A stretch of DNA of 64,000 nucleotides, taken from NCBI GenBank assembly GCA_030523645.1, contig JAUNIB010000001.1, forward strand, positions 713,700 to 777,699, written 5' to 3'. Every line of letters starts with the position of its first letter. Position 1 is the stretch's first letter. Made by a program: the position numbers and the translations under genes. A model generated the notes under the pieces. It saw only the letters and a list, made by a program, of their open reading frames with translations, was not told the DNA's origin and ran no database searches. This stretch comes from Selenomonadaceae bacterium. Lineage in GTDB: Bacteria; Bacillota; Negativicutes; Selenomonadales; Selenomonadaceae. Below, piece by piece: positions 34,438 to 43,846 of this stretch.

Positions 34438-36636
34438 TTAGCCCTCTTCTGCTTCTTCTTTTACGCGGGCAATGAGGAGCTCCAGGAGCTTGATGCCTGC
34501 TTCCGGGATGTTGGTGCCCGGTGCGAAGATTGCTACTGCACCGCTCTCGTAGAGATGGTCGTAGTCCTGAACCGGGATTACGCCGCCGATGGCAACCATG
34601 ATATCGTCGCGGCCGCGCTTCTTGAGTTCCTGAACCAGCTCCGGCAGGAGGGTATTGTGACCTGCTGCCAGGGAGCTGAAGCCGACCATATGTACGTCGT
34701 TATCAACGGCATCCTGAGCGGTTTCATCCGGAGTCTGGAACAGCGGACCAACGTCAACGGTCCAGCCCATATCTGCAAAGGAGGAAGCAAGAACTTTCTG
34801 ACCGCGGTCATGACCATCCTGACCCATCTTTGCAACGAAGATACGAGGACGACGGCCGGAGAGCTTCTCGAACTCATCAGCCATGTCGCGTGCCTTCTCG
34901 AGCATGGACTTGTCGGTGAACTCAGCGGAGTATACACCGGAAAGGGTATGGATAACAGCCTGATAACGGCCGGAAACCTTCTCGACTGCGTCGGAGATTT
35001 CACCCTTGGAAGCGTGAGCACGGGCAGCGTTAACAGCCATCTCGAGCAGGTTGCCGTTGTCACGGGACTCAGCAGCTGCGGTGAGGGCTTCGAGAGCTGC
35101 ACGGCAATCATCTTCGTTACGCTCAGCACGCAGCTTCTCGAGACGAGCAACCTGTGCGTTGCGAACGGCGGTATTGTCGATGGCGAGGATTTCCAACGGG
35201 TCTTCCTTCTCCAGACGATACTTGTTCAGGCCAACGATGGTCTCGTTGCCAGAGTCGATCTTTGCCTGACGGCGAGCCGCAGACTCCTCGATACGCATCT
35301 TCGGGAGGCCGGTAGCGATAGCCTTGGACATACCGCCGAGAGCCTCGACTTCCTGAATGTGAGCCCATGCACGACGGATGAGTTCGTTGGTGAGGGCTTC
35401 GACGTAGTAGGAGCCGCCCCACGGGTCAATGATCTTGCAGACATTGGTCTCATCCTGGATGTAGAGCTGAGTGTTACGAGCGATACGAGCGGAGAAGTCG
35501 GTCGGCAGTGCGATAGCTTCGTCCAGAGCGTTCGTATGCAGGGACTGAGTATGACCGAGGGCTGCACCCATAGCTTCCATACAGGTACGAGCAACGTTGT
35601 TGAACGGATCCTGTGCGGTGAGGGACCAACCGGAGGTCTGGGAGTGAGTACGGAGAGCCATGGATTTCGGGTTGTTGCCGCCCTGGCTCTTAACAATCTT
35701 AGCCCAGATGACGCGAGCTGCGCGCATCTTAGCAATTTCCATGAAGTAGTTCTTGCCGATTGCCCAGAAGAAGGACAGACGCTTTGCGAAATCGTCAACG
35801 GCGAGGCCAGCGGCTTTACCGGTACGGATGTACTCGAGGCCGTCTGCCAGGGTGTAACCGATTTCGATATCAGCAGTAGCGCCGGCTTCCTGCATGTGAT
35901 AGCCGGAAATGGAGATACTGTTGAACTTCGGCATGTACTTGGTGGTGTACTCGAAGATATCGCCAATGATACGCATGGACATATCAGGCGGGTAAATGTA
36001 GGTGTTACGAACCATGAACTCCTTCAGAATATCATTCTGAATGGTACCGGCCATGATGCTCTTGTCAACGCCCTGCTCTTCACCGGAGAGGATGAAGAAT
36101 GCGAGAATCGGAAGAACAGCGCCGTTCATAGTCATGGATACGGACATCTGATCCAAGGGAATGCCGCTGAAGAGGATACGCATATCGAGAATGGAGTCGA
36201 TAGCAACGCCTGCTTTACCTACGTCGCCGAAAACGCGCGGGTTATCGGAGTCGTAGCCGCGGTGGGTCGGAAGGTCGAACGCAATGGACAGACCTTTCTG
36301 ACCTGCAGCCAGGTTGCGGCGATAGAATGCGTTGGATTCCTCAGCAGTGGAGAAACCTGCGTACTGACGAACAGTCCACGGGCGGAATACATACATGGTG
36401 GAATACGGGCCACGGAGGCAGGGCGGAATACCGCTGGCGAAATCGAGGTGATTCATGTGCTCGTATTCGTTATAGTCATAGAAAGGCTTTACCGGAATCT
36501 TCTCCATGGTCTTGAAGGTAAGATCGTCAAAGCTCTTTCCGGCTTTTTCTTCGAGGGTCTTTTTCCACGCAGCAGCATCGCCGGCAACGGAGTCGCAGAG
36601 ATTCAGCTGAGTGAAGTCCGGATTCTGAAATGCCAT
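34438..36636 (-). CDS. mutB: Methylmalonyl-CoA mutase large (catalytic, B12-binding) subunit
   Basis: 732 residues. The N-terminal TIM-barrel domain carries [22 protein letters not shown], with the active-site Tyr and Arg residues, [17 protein letters not shown] and [19 protein letters not shown]. The C-terminal cobalamin domain has [13 protein letters not shown], giving the DxHxxG lower-ligand His, then [29 protein letters not shown] and [10 protein letters not shown]. The enzyme converts succinyl-CoA and methylmalonyl-CoA, the key B12 step of propionate formation. Its start overlaps the mutA stop by one base (TAATG), so the two subunits are made together. Confidence 0.97.
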   Translation of the reverse strand: MAFQNPDFTQLNLCDSVAGDAAAWKKTLEEKAGKSFDDLTFKTMEKIPVKPFYDYNEYEHMNHLDFASGIPPCLRGPYSTMYVFRPWTVRQYAGFSTAEESNAFYRRNLAAGQKGLSIAFDLPTHRGYDSDNPRVFGDVGKAGVAIDSILDMRILFSGIPLDQMSVSMTMNGAVLPILAFFILSGEEQGVDKSIMAGTIQNDILKEFMVRNTYIYPPDMSMRIIGDIFEYTTKYMPKFNSISISGYHMQEAGATADIEIGYTLADGLEYIRTGKAAGLAVDDFAKRLSFFWAIGKNYFMEIAKMRAARVIWAKIVKSQGGNNPKSMALRTHSQTSGWSLTAQDPFNNVARTCMEAMGAALGHTQSLHTNALDEAIALPTDFSARIARNTQLYIQDETNVCKIIDPWGGSYYVEALTNELIRRAWAHIQEVEALGGMSKAIATGLPKMRIEESAARRQAKIDSGNETIVGLNKYRLEKEDPLEILAIDNTAVRNAQVARLEKLRAERNEDDCRAALEALTAAAESRDNGNLLEMAVNAARAHASKGEISDAVEKVSGRYQAVIHTLSGVYSAEFTDKSMLEKARDMADEFEKLSGRRPRIFVAKMGQDGHDRGQKVLASSFADMGWTVDVGPLFQTPDETAQDAVDNDVHMVGFSSLAAGHNTLLPELVQELKKRGRDDIMVAIGGVIPVQDYDHLYESGAVAIFAPGTNIPEAGIKLLELLIARVKEEAEEG

Positions 36637-38834
36637 TAATCAATCATCCCTTTCTTCTTCTGCAGGAACTCAAGGATCTGGTAGCAGTTGGCCTTGACGG
36701 AAATAAAGTCATCGACACCGGCATCCATGTAGACCTTTTCGAGGTCCTTCGGAGCAGCACCGGCCAGATAAATAGTGGCATTCGGGAGAGCTGCTTTGAG
36801 TTTCGGAGCCAGCTCCGGAACGATTTCCGGATAAGTCTTGTCGGTGGAGCAGATGACGCATACATCAGCACCGGACTCCTTAGCGGCAGCAGCTGCCTCA
36901 TCGGTGGTCTGGAAGCCGTTGTTGAGCTCTACATCGAACTCGCCGACCTGCAGGAAGGAAGTGGAGAAGTCAGCGCGGGCCTTATGCTGCGGAATGGGAC
37001 CCATGTTGGCAAGGAATACCTTGACATTGTCGCCGTTGTGTGCAGCCTTGTAAGCCTCGGTAACTTTGCGGAGAGCCTCGAAACGCTCGCTCCAGCGATG
37101 AGCAGCGATAGCCTCAACAGCTTCCAGCTCGCCGCCCTTATTGAGAGCGTCACGGATCTCAGCGATGGTAGCGCCAGCCTTGGCAGCAGCGATAGCCTTA
37201 GCCTCTACCTCACCGGCAGCAGCAGCCTTCAGTGCGGAGAGAGCGGCATCCTTGCCATCGAGGACGCTGGCGAGATATGCGTTGATTTCGGCAACGCGCT
37301 TTGCCTTGTTTTCAGCAAAGTCTTCAGTACGCGGATCGAGGAGCTTCTCGGTCATGTTCGGGTACATGTTGCTGCCGACAATACGGTCTTTGCGGAGGTC
37401 GAGAGCCTTGAAGCGCTTTGCCAGGACTTCAGCAATCTGAGCCTGCGGATAGCCTTCCTTCAGAGCAGCTACGATGCCGCCCTTAGTCTCGATAGCCTGG
37501 AACTCAGCCCAGATCTTCTCTTTGATCTGCTTGGTGAGAGTCTCAACAGCCCAGGAGCCGCCGGCCGGGTCGATAGGCTGGAGCATACCGAACTCTTCCT
37601 GAAGCATAATCTGGATGTTGCGGGCAATACGGCGGGAGAATACATCACCCTTGCGGATGCTCTCGTCGAAGCTCGGGTTCTCATAGGAATCAAGTCCGCC
37701 GACAACGCCGGAGAAAATCTGGGTGGTGTCGCGGAGCATGTTAACATACGGGTCGAACTCGGTCTTGAAGAACAGAGCCGGACGGCCGTGTACATGGATG
37801 CGCTGGTCTTCGGTGTCGCCGCCGAATGCCTTGATGATGTTTGCCCAGATAGGACGAACAGCGCGCATCTTGGCAATCTGCATGAAGAAGTTGGCACCCA
37901 TGGAGAAGCCGAAGAAAATCTGACCGGCTGCTTCCTTAATGGTGAGGCCACGCTCCATCATAGCGCGGATATAAGCTACGCCCATAGCGAGGGTGTAAGC
38001 GATTTCCTGAACATCGTTAGCACCGCCGCGGCTGAATACATCGCTGCGTGCCATTACGGTCTTCAGACCGGGAGCATTGGCAATAGCCCACTTGGCAGCC
38101 TCAGCCATTTCATCATAGAGCTGCGGCATGGGAGCCAGAGACTTGCCATTTACTACCATCTCAGCGATGGGGTTTGCACCTACGAAGCCCTTCAGGTTTT
38201 TGGCGTTCTTACCATCGGCTTCGAGAGTAGCGGCAACGAGGGAGAGCATCGGCACAGCAGATGCACCTGCATATACATAGAGGGGGAACTCATCGAGCTT
38301 CAGACCCTCAAGTACCTGATGCATATCATCAAGGGTGGTAATGCTGCAGCCAATATCGCCCACCTTCTCAGCATCGGCAGCGTCGATGTTCTGAAGGGTG
38401 GCGTTATCTACCTTCACATTGTAGACGGTAGAACCGTGATCGTTCTCGAATTTGAGAAGCGCATTGTTCTCCTTGGGCATGGTCTCGTCGCAGGCCTGAG
38501 CAACGCCCCAGGGCTGGCCGACATAGCCGTTCTCACGAGCACCGCGGAGGAAGTCACCCTCGCCCGGCAGTACGCCCTTCGGGAGAATCTCATCAGTGTG
38601 CTTCTTGGTGTACATCGGCTCAAAGGTAATATCCTCATAAGTCTTGGTGTACATGATCTTGTCGAAGGGAGCAGCCTTCAGCAGAGCCTGGCAGGCTTCC
38701 TTCCACTCTTCGTCCGTCGGCGGCTCAAACTCGTCGAGGGAAACTTCGGGGAAATTGGTTTCTTCATTGGCTTTCTTCAAGATGGCTTGCAGGTCAAGAT
38801 TCCCCTCATCCTGGACCTTCTTTTCTTCTACCAT
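36636..38834 (-). CDS. mutA: Methylmalonyl-CoA mutase small (non-B12-binding) subunit
   Basis: 732 residues from ATG 38834 ([11 protein letters not shown]), with GGAGGG upstream. It parallels Mut[60 protein letters not shown] and [16 protein letters not shown]. In the C-terminal flavodoxin-like domain the DxHxxG motif is missing (the region reads [15 protein letters not shown]), so this is the structural subunit that pairs with MutB. It is first in the operon behind the cobalamin riboswitch, which makes the whole mutA-mutB-meaB unit B12-responsive. The open frame continues upstream through the leader terminator, but no ribosome site supports a longer protein. Confidence 0.97.
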   Translation of the reverse strand: MVEEKKVQDEGNLDLQAILKKANEETNFPEVSLDEFEPPTDEEWKEACQALLKAAPFDKIMYTKTYEDITFEPMYTKKHTDEILPKGVLPGEGDFLRGARENGYVGQPWGVAQACDETMPKENNALLKFENDHGSTVYNVKVDNATLQNIDAADAEKVGDIGCSITTLDDMHQVLEGLKLDEFPLYVYAGASAVPMLSLVAATLEADGKNAKNLKGFVGANPIAEMVVNGKSLAPMPQLYDEMAEAAKWAIANAPGLKTVMARSDVFSRGGANDVQEIAYTLAMGVAYIRAMMERGLTIKEAAGQIFFGFSMGANFFMQIAKMRAVRPIWANIIKAFGGDTEDQRIHVHGRPALFFKTEFDPYVNMLRDTTQIFSGVVGGLDSYENPSFDESIRKGDVFSRRIARNIQIMLQEEFGMLQPIDPAGGSWAVETLTKQIKEKIWAEFQAIETKGGIVAALKEGYPQAQIAEVLAKRFKALDLRKDRIVGSNMYPNMTEKLLDPRTEDFAENKAKRVAEINAYLASVLDGKDAALSALKAAAAGEVEAKAIAAAKAGATIAEIRDALNKGGELEAVEAIAAHRWSERFEALRKVTEAYKAAHNGDNVKVFLANMGPIPQHKARADFSTSFLQVGEFDVELNNGFQTTDEAAAAAKESGADVCVICSTDKTYPEIVPELAPKLKAALPNATIYLAGAAPKDLEKVYMDAGVDDFISVKANCYQILEFLQKKKGMID

Positions 38835-38861
38835 TGGAACCCTCCTTTGATAAAATGAAAT

Positions 38862-38893
38862 AAAAAAGTCTGCCCGCAAAATTCCGGACAGAC
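38862..38893 (-). terminator. Second (mutA-proximal) terminator in the mut leader
   Basis: On minus a 9-bp stem (GTCTGTCCG / CGGGCAGAC, one G-U pair, 8-nt loop) is followed by TTTTTT. It ends only about 28 nt before the mutA ATG, so mutA expression needs read-through here. No clear antiterminator partner was found for it. Confidence 0.8.
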
Positions 38894-38971
38894 GATAAAG
38901 GAAACAGCTGCGGCAAGGCCGGCCGCTGATTCCGTACACACATGCATTGGAGCCCGTTCCCGGGCAATCAA

Positions 38972-39040
38972 AGAAAAAGCCCGACAAAGCTGCCGGGATT
39001 TCATTGCCGAAACGCTCGCTCTTACATAGAGTGAAATCCC
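38972..39040 (-). promoter_or_regulatory. Terminator / antiterminator pair of the cobalamin riboswitch expression platform
   Basis: The terminator stem is CCCGGCA / TGTCGGG (38980-38997) followed on minus by CTTTTTC. An alternative 9-bp stem, GGGATTTCA (39032-39040 region) with TGAAATCCC (38995-39003), shares 38995-38997 with the terminator's left arm. The two folds are therefore mutually exclusive, as expected of a transcription-attenuation switch between the aptamer and mutA. Confidence 0.75.
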
Positions 39041-39096
39041 CTACCCATCATCTCGCAGGTACAAGCGTCGAAAGGTTCGACGCTAACGGTGATGCT

Positions 39097-39246
39097 GAAA
39101 CAGGCAGGTCTCCTGGCTCAGGTTCTTCATCCTTACCGCCTTCCCAAGGCATTACCTCAGTGGCACTTCGGCAGGACTCCCCTTACAGTGGCGGGACCGC
39201 TCCGGCTTTCACCGAATTCCCTATTATGTCTTTCGACACCTGTTTC
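39097..39246 (-). promoter_or_regulatory. Cobalamin (adenosylcobalamin) riboswitch upstream of mutA
   Basis: Read on minus, the region contains the conserved blocks of the B12 aptamer: a P1 stem GAAACAGG (39239-39246) with CCTGTTTC (39097-39104), then GGAATTCGGTGAAAGCCGG, GCGGTCCCGCCACTGTA, AGTCCTGCC, GGCGG, and the B12-box GAGCCAGGAGACCTGCC. All parts are in the right order, so the aptamer looks complete. A strong hairpin (AGCGTCGAA / TTCGACGCT, 39064-39084) follows the aptamer. The switch lies about 260 nt before the methylmalonyl-CoA mutase genes, with the terminators described separately. Confidence 0.95.
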
Positions 39247-39270
39247 CAACCATATTCCGTTGTCGGTATT

Positions 39271-39299
39271 ATCTTATTCCTTACCCTCTTCTTTGTCAA
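39271..39299 (-). promoter_or_regulatory. Promoter of the riboswitch-mutA-mutB-meaB transcript
   Basis: On minus TTGACA (39294-39299), a 17-nt spacer and TAAGAT (39271-39276), about 25 nt upstream of the riboswitch P1 stem. Confidence 0.7.
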
Positions 39300-39468
39300 G
39301 AATTATTTATTGTATATAGCATTACCATTTATTGACAATGTTTTATTTATTATTATTCTACCTTATATTTATAGCGAAATTTTCAGTCAGCATATTTCTT
39401 TCATTTCACTTGTCTGCGATCGGAAAAATCCATATAATAGCTTTATTCAATAAGGAAAGAGAGTATAT

Positions 39469-40353
39469 ATGAAGACTGATCAATCAACCAACACTGCCCG
39501 AATAAAAATAGTATTGGCAATGCTCATCTGGGGTTCTCTGGGAATCTTCGCCGTCAAGCTCGGCTGGCCGCCGCCGCTGGTAGCCTCTATTCGCGCCATC
39601 ACAGGAGCCGTATTTGCCGCGGCTCTTATCCGTAACGCAGGAATAAAGCCCGACTGGCAGGAAATACGCTGCCGTCTTCCCTACCTTGCTACTGCCGGTG
39701 TCTTCATCGGCACCAACTGGATTCTCCTGTTCTACGGCTATATGTATACCACCGTTCCTATCGCTACACTTTGCTACTATATGGCGCCGGTATATGTAAT
39801 GGTTTTTTCGCCGCTGCTCTTTAAGGAGCGGCTGTCTCCGGTAAAAATCTTCTGCGTGCTGATGGCTCTCTGCGGTACCGGTCTTGTATCGGGAATTTAT
39901 GAATCCATCGTTTCCGGCAGCAGTATCGGCGATATGAAGGGAGTATATTATTCCCTCGTTTCCGGTATGCTCTATGCCTCCGTCATGCTCCTTAACAAAA
40001 AGGTAACTACGGTAGCCGCTCAACCGAAGACCTTCGTGCAGATGGTCGCCGGTGCATTGACTATTACACCGTTTGCCCTGATGACCACCGACTTCACTCC
40101 GCTGGTCTTTGATATTCATTCCATCTCCCTGCTGCTGATTCTCGGCCTCTTTCACACCGGCATTGCTTTTCACCTGTTCTTCTCCGGTGTAGAGGGACTG
40201 CCGGCACAAACGACAGCACTGCTCAGCTATATCGACCCGGTATCGGCTATCGCTCTGGCCGCCGTATTCCTCGGTCAGCCTCTCACGGTCACGCAGGCCA
40301 TCGGCGGCTGCATGATACTGGGAGCTACCATGATATGTGAGTTTTTTCAGTAA
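39469..40353 (+). CDS. EamA/DMT-family transporter
   Basis: A 294-residue protein with about ten membrane helices in two EamA repeats. The first repeat begins KIVLAMLIWGSLGIFAVKLG. FIGTNWILLFYGYMYTTVPIATLCYYMAPV is the end-of-repeat signature (landmark residues), and the second half ends ALLSYIDPVSAIALAAVFLG. Family members export amino acids, drugs or metabolites; the substrate is unknown. It runs opposite to the mut operon and shares a 220-nt AT-rich divergent region with the riboswitch promoter. A TTGACA at 39332-39337 with a TATTCT-like -10 at 16 nt could be its promoter. It has no strong terminator before the repeat cluster. Confidence 0.92.
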   Translation: MKTDQSTNTARIKIVLAMLIWGSLGIFAVKLGWPPPLVASIRAITGAVFAAALIRNAGIKPDWQEIRCRLPYLATAGVFIGTNWILLFYGYMYTTVPIATLCYYMAPVYVMVFSPLLFKERLSPVKIFCVLMALCGTGLVSGIYESIVSGSSIGDMKGVYYSLVSGMLYASVMLLNKKVTTVAAQPKTFVQMVAGALTITPFALMTTDFTPLVFDIHSISLLLILGLFHTGIAFHLFFSGVEGLPAQTTALLSYIDPVSAIALAAVFLGQPLTVTQAIGGCMILGATMICEFFQ

Positions 40354-40369
40354 CGAAAAAAATGAAACA

Positions 40370-40740
40370 GACCTCATCCGTCTCGTGTGTCCTCCCTGCT
40401 TGCAGGGAGGGGAACCATGCGCAGCATGGTGGAGGGTTCGCAGCTTTGACTAACCCACCACCGTCTAGCGACGGTCCCCCGCCCTTAAAAAGGGCGGACA
40501 CAACCTCTCCGATTTCATTAATTGCTCATGCACACTCAGAAGGGACGGTCTTTACCCTCCCCATTGGGGAGGGGGGACCGGCGCAGCCGGTGGGTGAGGT
40601 GAATAAACGGTTTTCTTACAGACATTTTTCTTCGCAAAAATATATAGAGGAAGTACAGCGGGCTTGCTGCGGCAAGCCCCTACAAGGTGTTTGATTCACC
40701 GATACCCGTAGGGGGCGCCCGCAGGCGACCCGAAAAAGGC
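40370..40740. repeat. Mosaic of intergenic palindromic repeats between eamA and the beta-CASP gene
   Basis: Units seen: CCTCCCTGCTTGCAGGGAGG with CATGCGCAGCATGG (40389-40434); CACCGTCTAGCGACGG with CCGCCCTTAAAAAGGGCGG (40456-40498); CCCTCCCCATTGGGGAGGG with the GGTGGGTGAGG tail (40555-40600); a half-copy of the 58221-58348 element (AAACGGTTTTCTTACAG, 40606-40626); then the paired-hairpin unit GGGCTTGCTGCGGCAAGCCC and GGGCGCCCGCAGGCGACCC (40660-40732). No gene is seen. Confidence 0.85.
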
Positions 40741-40755
40741 AATCCCCTATGACAG

Positions 40756-40787
40756 AAAATGTCCCGGTCAACGACCGGGACATTTTT
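40756..40787 (-). terminator. Terminator of the trmL-murB-beta-CASP operon
   Basis: A 14-bp perfect stem (AAAATGTCCCGGTC / GACCGGGACATTTT) with a 3-nt loop, about 20 nt past the last gene. It has T-runs on both strands. Confidence 0.9.
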
Positions 40788-40806
40788 ATTAGCCGATACT
40801 CTTCTC

Positions 40807-42414
40807 TTAGTTCTCGAACTTGTTGAACAGCTTCTTGATATAGGTAAGACCCTTCTGCATTTCCCGAACCACCTGCTCCATGATCTGCGGCTTTGCCTTG
40901 ACCATCTGAGTAATGCGGCGGCGCTCCTGCCGATAGTAGGAGTCCATAGTCTGCAGGAAGTCCTCCAGCTCTGCCTCCACCTGAACTTCGGGAATGTTGG
41001 AGGGCTGAATGGTGCAGCTGCGGCCCTCGATAGTGACCACATCTCCCATGAAAGGTACATAGGCATCGACGCCGTAGTCGTTCTCCAGCCGTTCCTTCAT
41101 GGCTTCGGAGGCCTGCGGCTCGCCGTGGACGACGAATATCTTCGCCGGCTTCGGGCTGTCACAGCTGTAGAGCCAATTCAATATCTGGTCTGCATCGGCA
41201 TGTGCGCTGAAGCCGTCCATCATTTCAACCTTTGCTTTGACAGCAATTTCCTCGCCCATGACCTTTACTCTCTTCAGTCCCGACAGCAGGCGGCGGCCAA
41301 GGGTCCCCTCTGCCTGATAGCCGCAGAAGAGTATGGTAGACTCCGGACGCCACAGGTTGTGCTTCAGGTGATGAAGGATACGGCCTGCATCAGCCATGCC
41401 GCTGGCGGACATGATGATAGCAGAGCTTTCATCGCTGTTGATTGCCTTTGATTCGGCAGCCGTCTGGCAGAGACGGAGCTGAGGCATCTCCGGAAGCTGA
41501 CCGTTCCGCAGCATTGCCTTGGATTCCTCGTCAAATTCCTTGATGTTCTGAGCAAATACCTGAGTAGCGGAAATCGCCATCGGGCTGTCCACGATAACGG
41601 GAACATCCTCAATCCGTCCGGCCTTCCAAAGACGGTAAATATAGTAAAGCATAGTCTGGGTACGACCTACGGCAAAGGCGGGAATTACCAGATTGCCGCC
41701 TCTGTCCATGGTGTCGTTGATTATCTCAGCCAATGCCGCTTCCTTGTCATATATCTGATGAGTACGATCGCCGTAGGTGGATTCAACTACCAGATAGTCA
41801 ATACCCTTTATCCGCTCCGGGTCACGGATAATCGGCTGATTGGGCTGACCCACATCGCCGGAGAACAGGATTCTGGTGGTCTCGCCGTTTTCGGTGACAG
41901 CCAGCTCTATCATGGCAGAGCCCATGATATGACCGGCATCGTGGAAGATAGCGGTGATGTTGTCCGCTACCTTAACAGAGTCACCGTACTCTACCGGGGA
42001 AAGATGCTCCAGTGCAGTCTGAGCATCCGCCAGAGTATATATAGGCTTTACGGGAGCTTCGCCGGCACGGGCGCCTTTTCTGGTCCGCATCTCGGCATCG
42101 GATTCCTGAATATGCGCGGAATCGGGAAGCATAATCTTCAAGAGGTCACAGCTTGCCTTTGTGGCGACAACATCGCCCTTGTAACCCTCCAAATACAGCT
42201 TCGGCACCAGTCCGCAATGGTCGATGTGAGCGTGGGTCAGCAGTACCTTGTCAATATCGGCCGGTGCAAAGCGGAACGGCTCATTGTTTCTGTCCCGCAG
42301 AGCCTTGCCGCCCTGAAACATACCGCAGTCAATGAGGATTCTCGTGTCCTGAGACTGCAGCAGATAGCAGGAGCCTGTCACAGTATGCGCTGCACCAAGG
42401 AATTCGATTTTCAT
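40807..42414 (-). CDS. MBL-fold beta-CASP RNase-like protein (YSH1/CPSF73 family)
   Basis: 535 residues. The metallo-beta-lactamase core has KIEFLGAAHTVTGSCYLL and LTHAHIDHCGLVPKLYLEG, with the HxHxDH zinc motif (about residues 58-63), and MGSAMIELA. The beta-CASP and RMMBL parts include VVESTYGDRTHQIYDKEAALAEII, VIPAFAVGRTQTMLYYIYRLW and ILNWLYSCDSPKPAKIFVVHGEPQASEAM. These proteins are zinc-dependent nucleases acting on RNA. The C-terminal 60 residues are rich in charged and Gln residues and may mediate contacts. It is the third gene after trmL and murB, with spacings of 9-11 nt, and ends at a strong terminator. Confidence 0.92.
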   Translation of the reverse strand: MKIEFLGAAHTVTGSCYLLQSQDTRILIDCGMFQGGKALRDRNNEPFRFAPADIDKVLLTHAHIDHCGLVPKLYLEGYKGDVVATKASCDLLKIMLPDSAHIQESDAEMRTRKGARAGEAPVKPIYTLADAQTALEHLSPVEYGDSVKVADNITAIFHDAGHIMGSAMIELAVTENGETTRILFSGDVGQPNQPIIRDPERIKGIDYLVVESTYGDRTHQIYDKEAALAEIINDTMDRGGNLVIPAFAVGRTQTMLYYIYRLWKAGRIEDVPVIVDSPMAISATQVFAQNIKEFDEESKAMLRNGQLPEMPQLRLCQTAAESKAINSDESSAIIMSASGMADAGRILHHLKHNLWRPESTILFCGYQAEGTLGRRLLSGLKRVKVMGEEIAVKAKVEMMDGFSAHADADQILNWLYSCDSPKPAKIFVVHGEPQASEAMKERLENDYGVDAYVPFMGDVVTIEGRSCTIQPSNIPEVQVEAELEDFLQTMDSYYRQERRRITQMVKAKPQIMEQVVREMQKGLTYIKKLFNKFEN

Positions 42415-42425
42415 AGTCTTTCCCC

Positions 42426-43340
42426 CTATTCTTCACCGATGATTTTTACTTCCGGTTCCAGACGGACACCGTGTGCCGCATATATTCTGTCGCTGACATC
42501 CTTCATCAGCTGCAGAACATCCGCTGCCGTGGCACCGCCCTTATTTACCACAAAGCCGGCGTGCTTTTCTGAGACCTGCGCCCCGCCGACTGTATAACCC
42601 TTTAATCCGGTTTGGTCAATGAGGGTACCGGCGAAATATCCGGGCGGCCGCTTAAAGGTGCTGCCGGCTGAGGGCAGCTCCAGCGGCTGTTTTTCCCGCC
42701 GTTTCGCCTGTATCTCGTTCATCTGCCGCCGGCTGGCTTCCTTGTCTCCGGCAGCCAGACTGAATACAGCAGATATGATAATGGCACCGTTTTCCTGAAA
42801 TACGCTGTGACGGTAGCCAAAGTCAAATTCAGCCGCAGTAAACTGCTTTACCTCACCATTTGGCAGCAGAGCAGTTACCGACGAAACAATATCCTTTATT
42901 TCTCCCCCGTAGGCACCGGCATTCATATAGACAGCGCCGCCGATGCTGCCGGGGATTCCTACAGCAAATTCCAGACCGGTAAGCCCTGCCTCTGCCGCTT
43001 TGTTGGCCACTACTCCAAGAATGGCTCCGGCTCCGGCAGTCACCTCAGTACCCTCTATGTTGATGTCCGACATAGGAGCTGCCAAAGAAACGACACAGCC
43101 CCGTATTCCCTTGTCCCGCACCAGCACATTGGAGCCGTTGCCCAATATGGTAGCAGGTACACCGGCGGTCTTCAGGAGCTTCAGACCGGCAATCAGCTCC
43201 GACTCATCGGCCGGAGTCCAAAAGGCATCGGCATTGCCGCCGATACGAAATGTAGTATGGCGGGACATAGGCTCATCACAGAGGACACGGCTTCCCGCCA
43301 GCGCAATCAGTTCCTCACGCCATGTAAAATCTTTATCCAT
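42426..43340 (-). CDS. murB: UDP-N-acetylenolpyruvoylglucosamine reductase MurB
   Basis: 304 residues of the short type II MurB. The FAD-binding PCMH domain shows HTTFRIGGNADAFWTP, LGNGSNVLVRDKGIRG and EFAVGIPGSIGGAVYMNAGAYGGE. The active site part has DFGYRHSVFQE, LPSAGSTFKRPPG with the catalytic Ser, and ILEPEVKIIGEE-like C-terminal Glu (reads VRLEPEVKIIGEE). It reduces UDP-GlcNAc-enolpyruvate to UDP-MurNAc in peptidoglycan synthesis. It sits between trmL (9 nt) and the beta-CASP gene (11 nt). Confidence 0.97.
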   Translation of the reverse strand: MDKDFTWREELIALAGSRVLCDEPMSRHTTFRIGGNADAFWTPADESELIAGLKLLKTAGVPATILGNGSNVLVRDKGIRGCVVSLAAPMSDINIEGTEVTAGAGAILGVVANKAAEAGLTGLEFAVGIPGSIGGAVYMNAGAYGGEIKDIVSSVTALLPNGEVKQFTAAEFDFGYRHSVFQENGAIIISAVFSLAAGDKEASRRQMNEIQAKRREKQPLELPSAGSTFKRPPGYFAGTLIDQTGLKGYTVGGAQVSEKHAGFVVNKGGATAADVLQLMKDVSDRIYAAHGVRLEPEVKIIGEE

Positions 43341-43349
43341 CTTTTATCC

Positions 43350-43829
43350 TTACAAGCTCTCTCTGCCCATAGTTGTCAATCCCTGGTATTCCAGCTGCCG
43401 CAATGCTTCATAAGAGACAACAGCAACGGAATTCGACAGATTCAGGGAGCGGGCTCCCGCCATCATCGGAATCCGTATGCAGGATTCCCAGTTCTGACGA
43501 AGAATGTCTTCCGGAATGCCCTTTGTTTCCTTGCCAAATACGAGGAAGTCGTCGGCAGAAAACTGCGCCTCGCTGTGACAGCGGGGTGCCTTGGTGGAGC
43601 AGTACCAGAATTTATGTCCGTGGTACATTCCCAGCACTTCGGCAAAGCAATCGTGATATGTAATCTTCACCAGATGCCAGTAGTCAAGTCCCGCCCGCTT
43701 CAGGTACTTGTCCGATACTTCAAAACCCAAGGGCCGTACCAGATGAAGCTCCATGCCGGTAGCGGCACAAAGGCGGGCAATATTGCCGGTGTTTCCCGGT
43801 ATCTCCGGCTCAATAAGAACTATATGCAA
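43350..43829 (-). CDS. trmL: tRNA (cytidine/uridine-2'-O-)-methyltransferase TrmL (SPOUT family)
   Basis: 159 residues, the family length. Motif landmarks are MHIVLIEPEIPGNTGNIARLCAATG, LVRPLGFEVSDKYLKRAGLDYW, DDFLVFGKETKGIPEDIL and the SAM-binding knot IPMMAGARSLNLSNSVAVVSYEALRQL. It 2'-O-methylates the wobble nucleotide of tRNA-Leu isoacceptors. Translation starts at ATG 43829, 17 nt after the upstream unknown gene, so it is the second gene of the operon ending at the beta-CASP gene. Confidence 0.96.
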   Translation of the reverse strand: MHIVLIEPEIPGNTGNIARLCAATGMELHLVRPLGFEVSDKYLKRAGLDYWHLVKITYHDCFAEVLGMYHGHKFWYCSTKAPRCHSEAQFSADDFLVFGKETKGIPEDILRQNWESCIRIPMMAGARSLNLSNSVAVVSYEALRQLEYQGLTTMGRESL

Positions 43830-43846
43830 AATTATCCTCCAAAGGT

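Noticed and set aside
33265..36639. A 1124-codon plus-strand open frame opposite meaB and mutB
   Set aside because: It is exactly antisense to genes with complete catalytic motifs, has no family resemblance or plausible ribosome site, and is explained by codon bias of the minus-strand genes.
34438..38834. Isobutyryl-CoA or ethylmalonyl-CoA mutase instead of methylmalonyl-CoA mutase
   Set aside because: The two large subunits of equal size, one without the DxHxxG motif, with MeaB directly after, are the MutA/MutB arrangement.
36630..38858. A 742-codon plus-strand open frame opposite mutA
   Set aside because: Antisense shadow of mutA; it has no recognisable domain.
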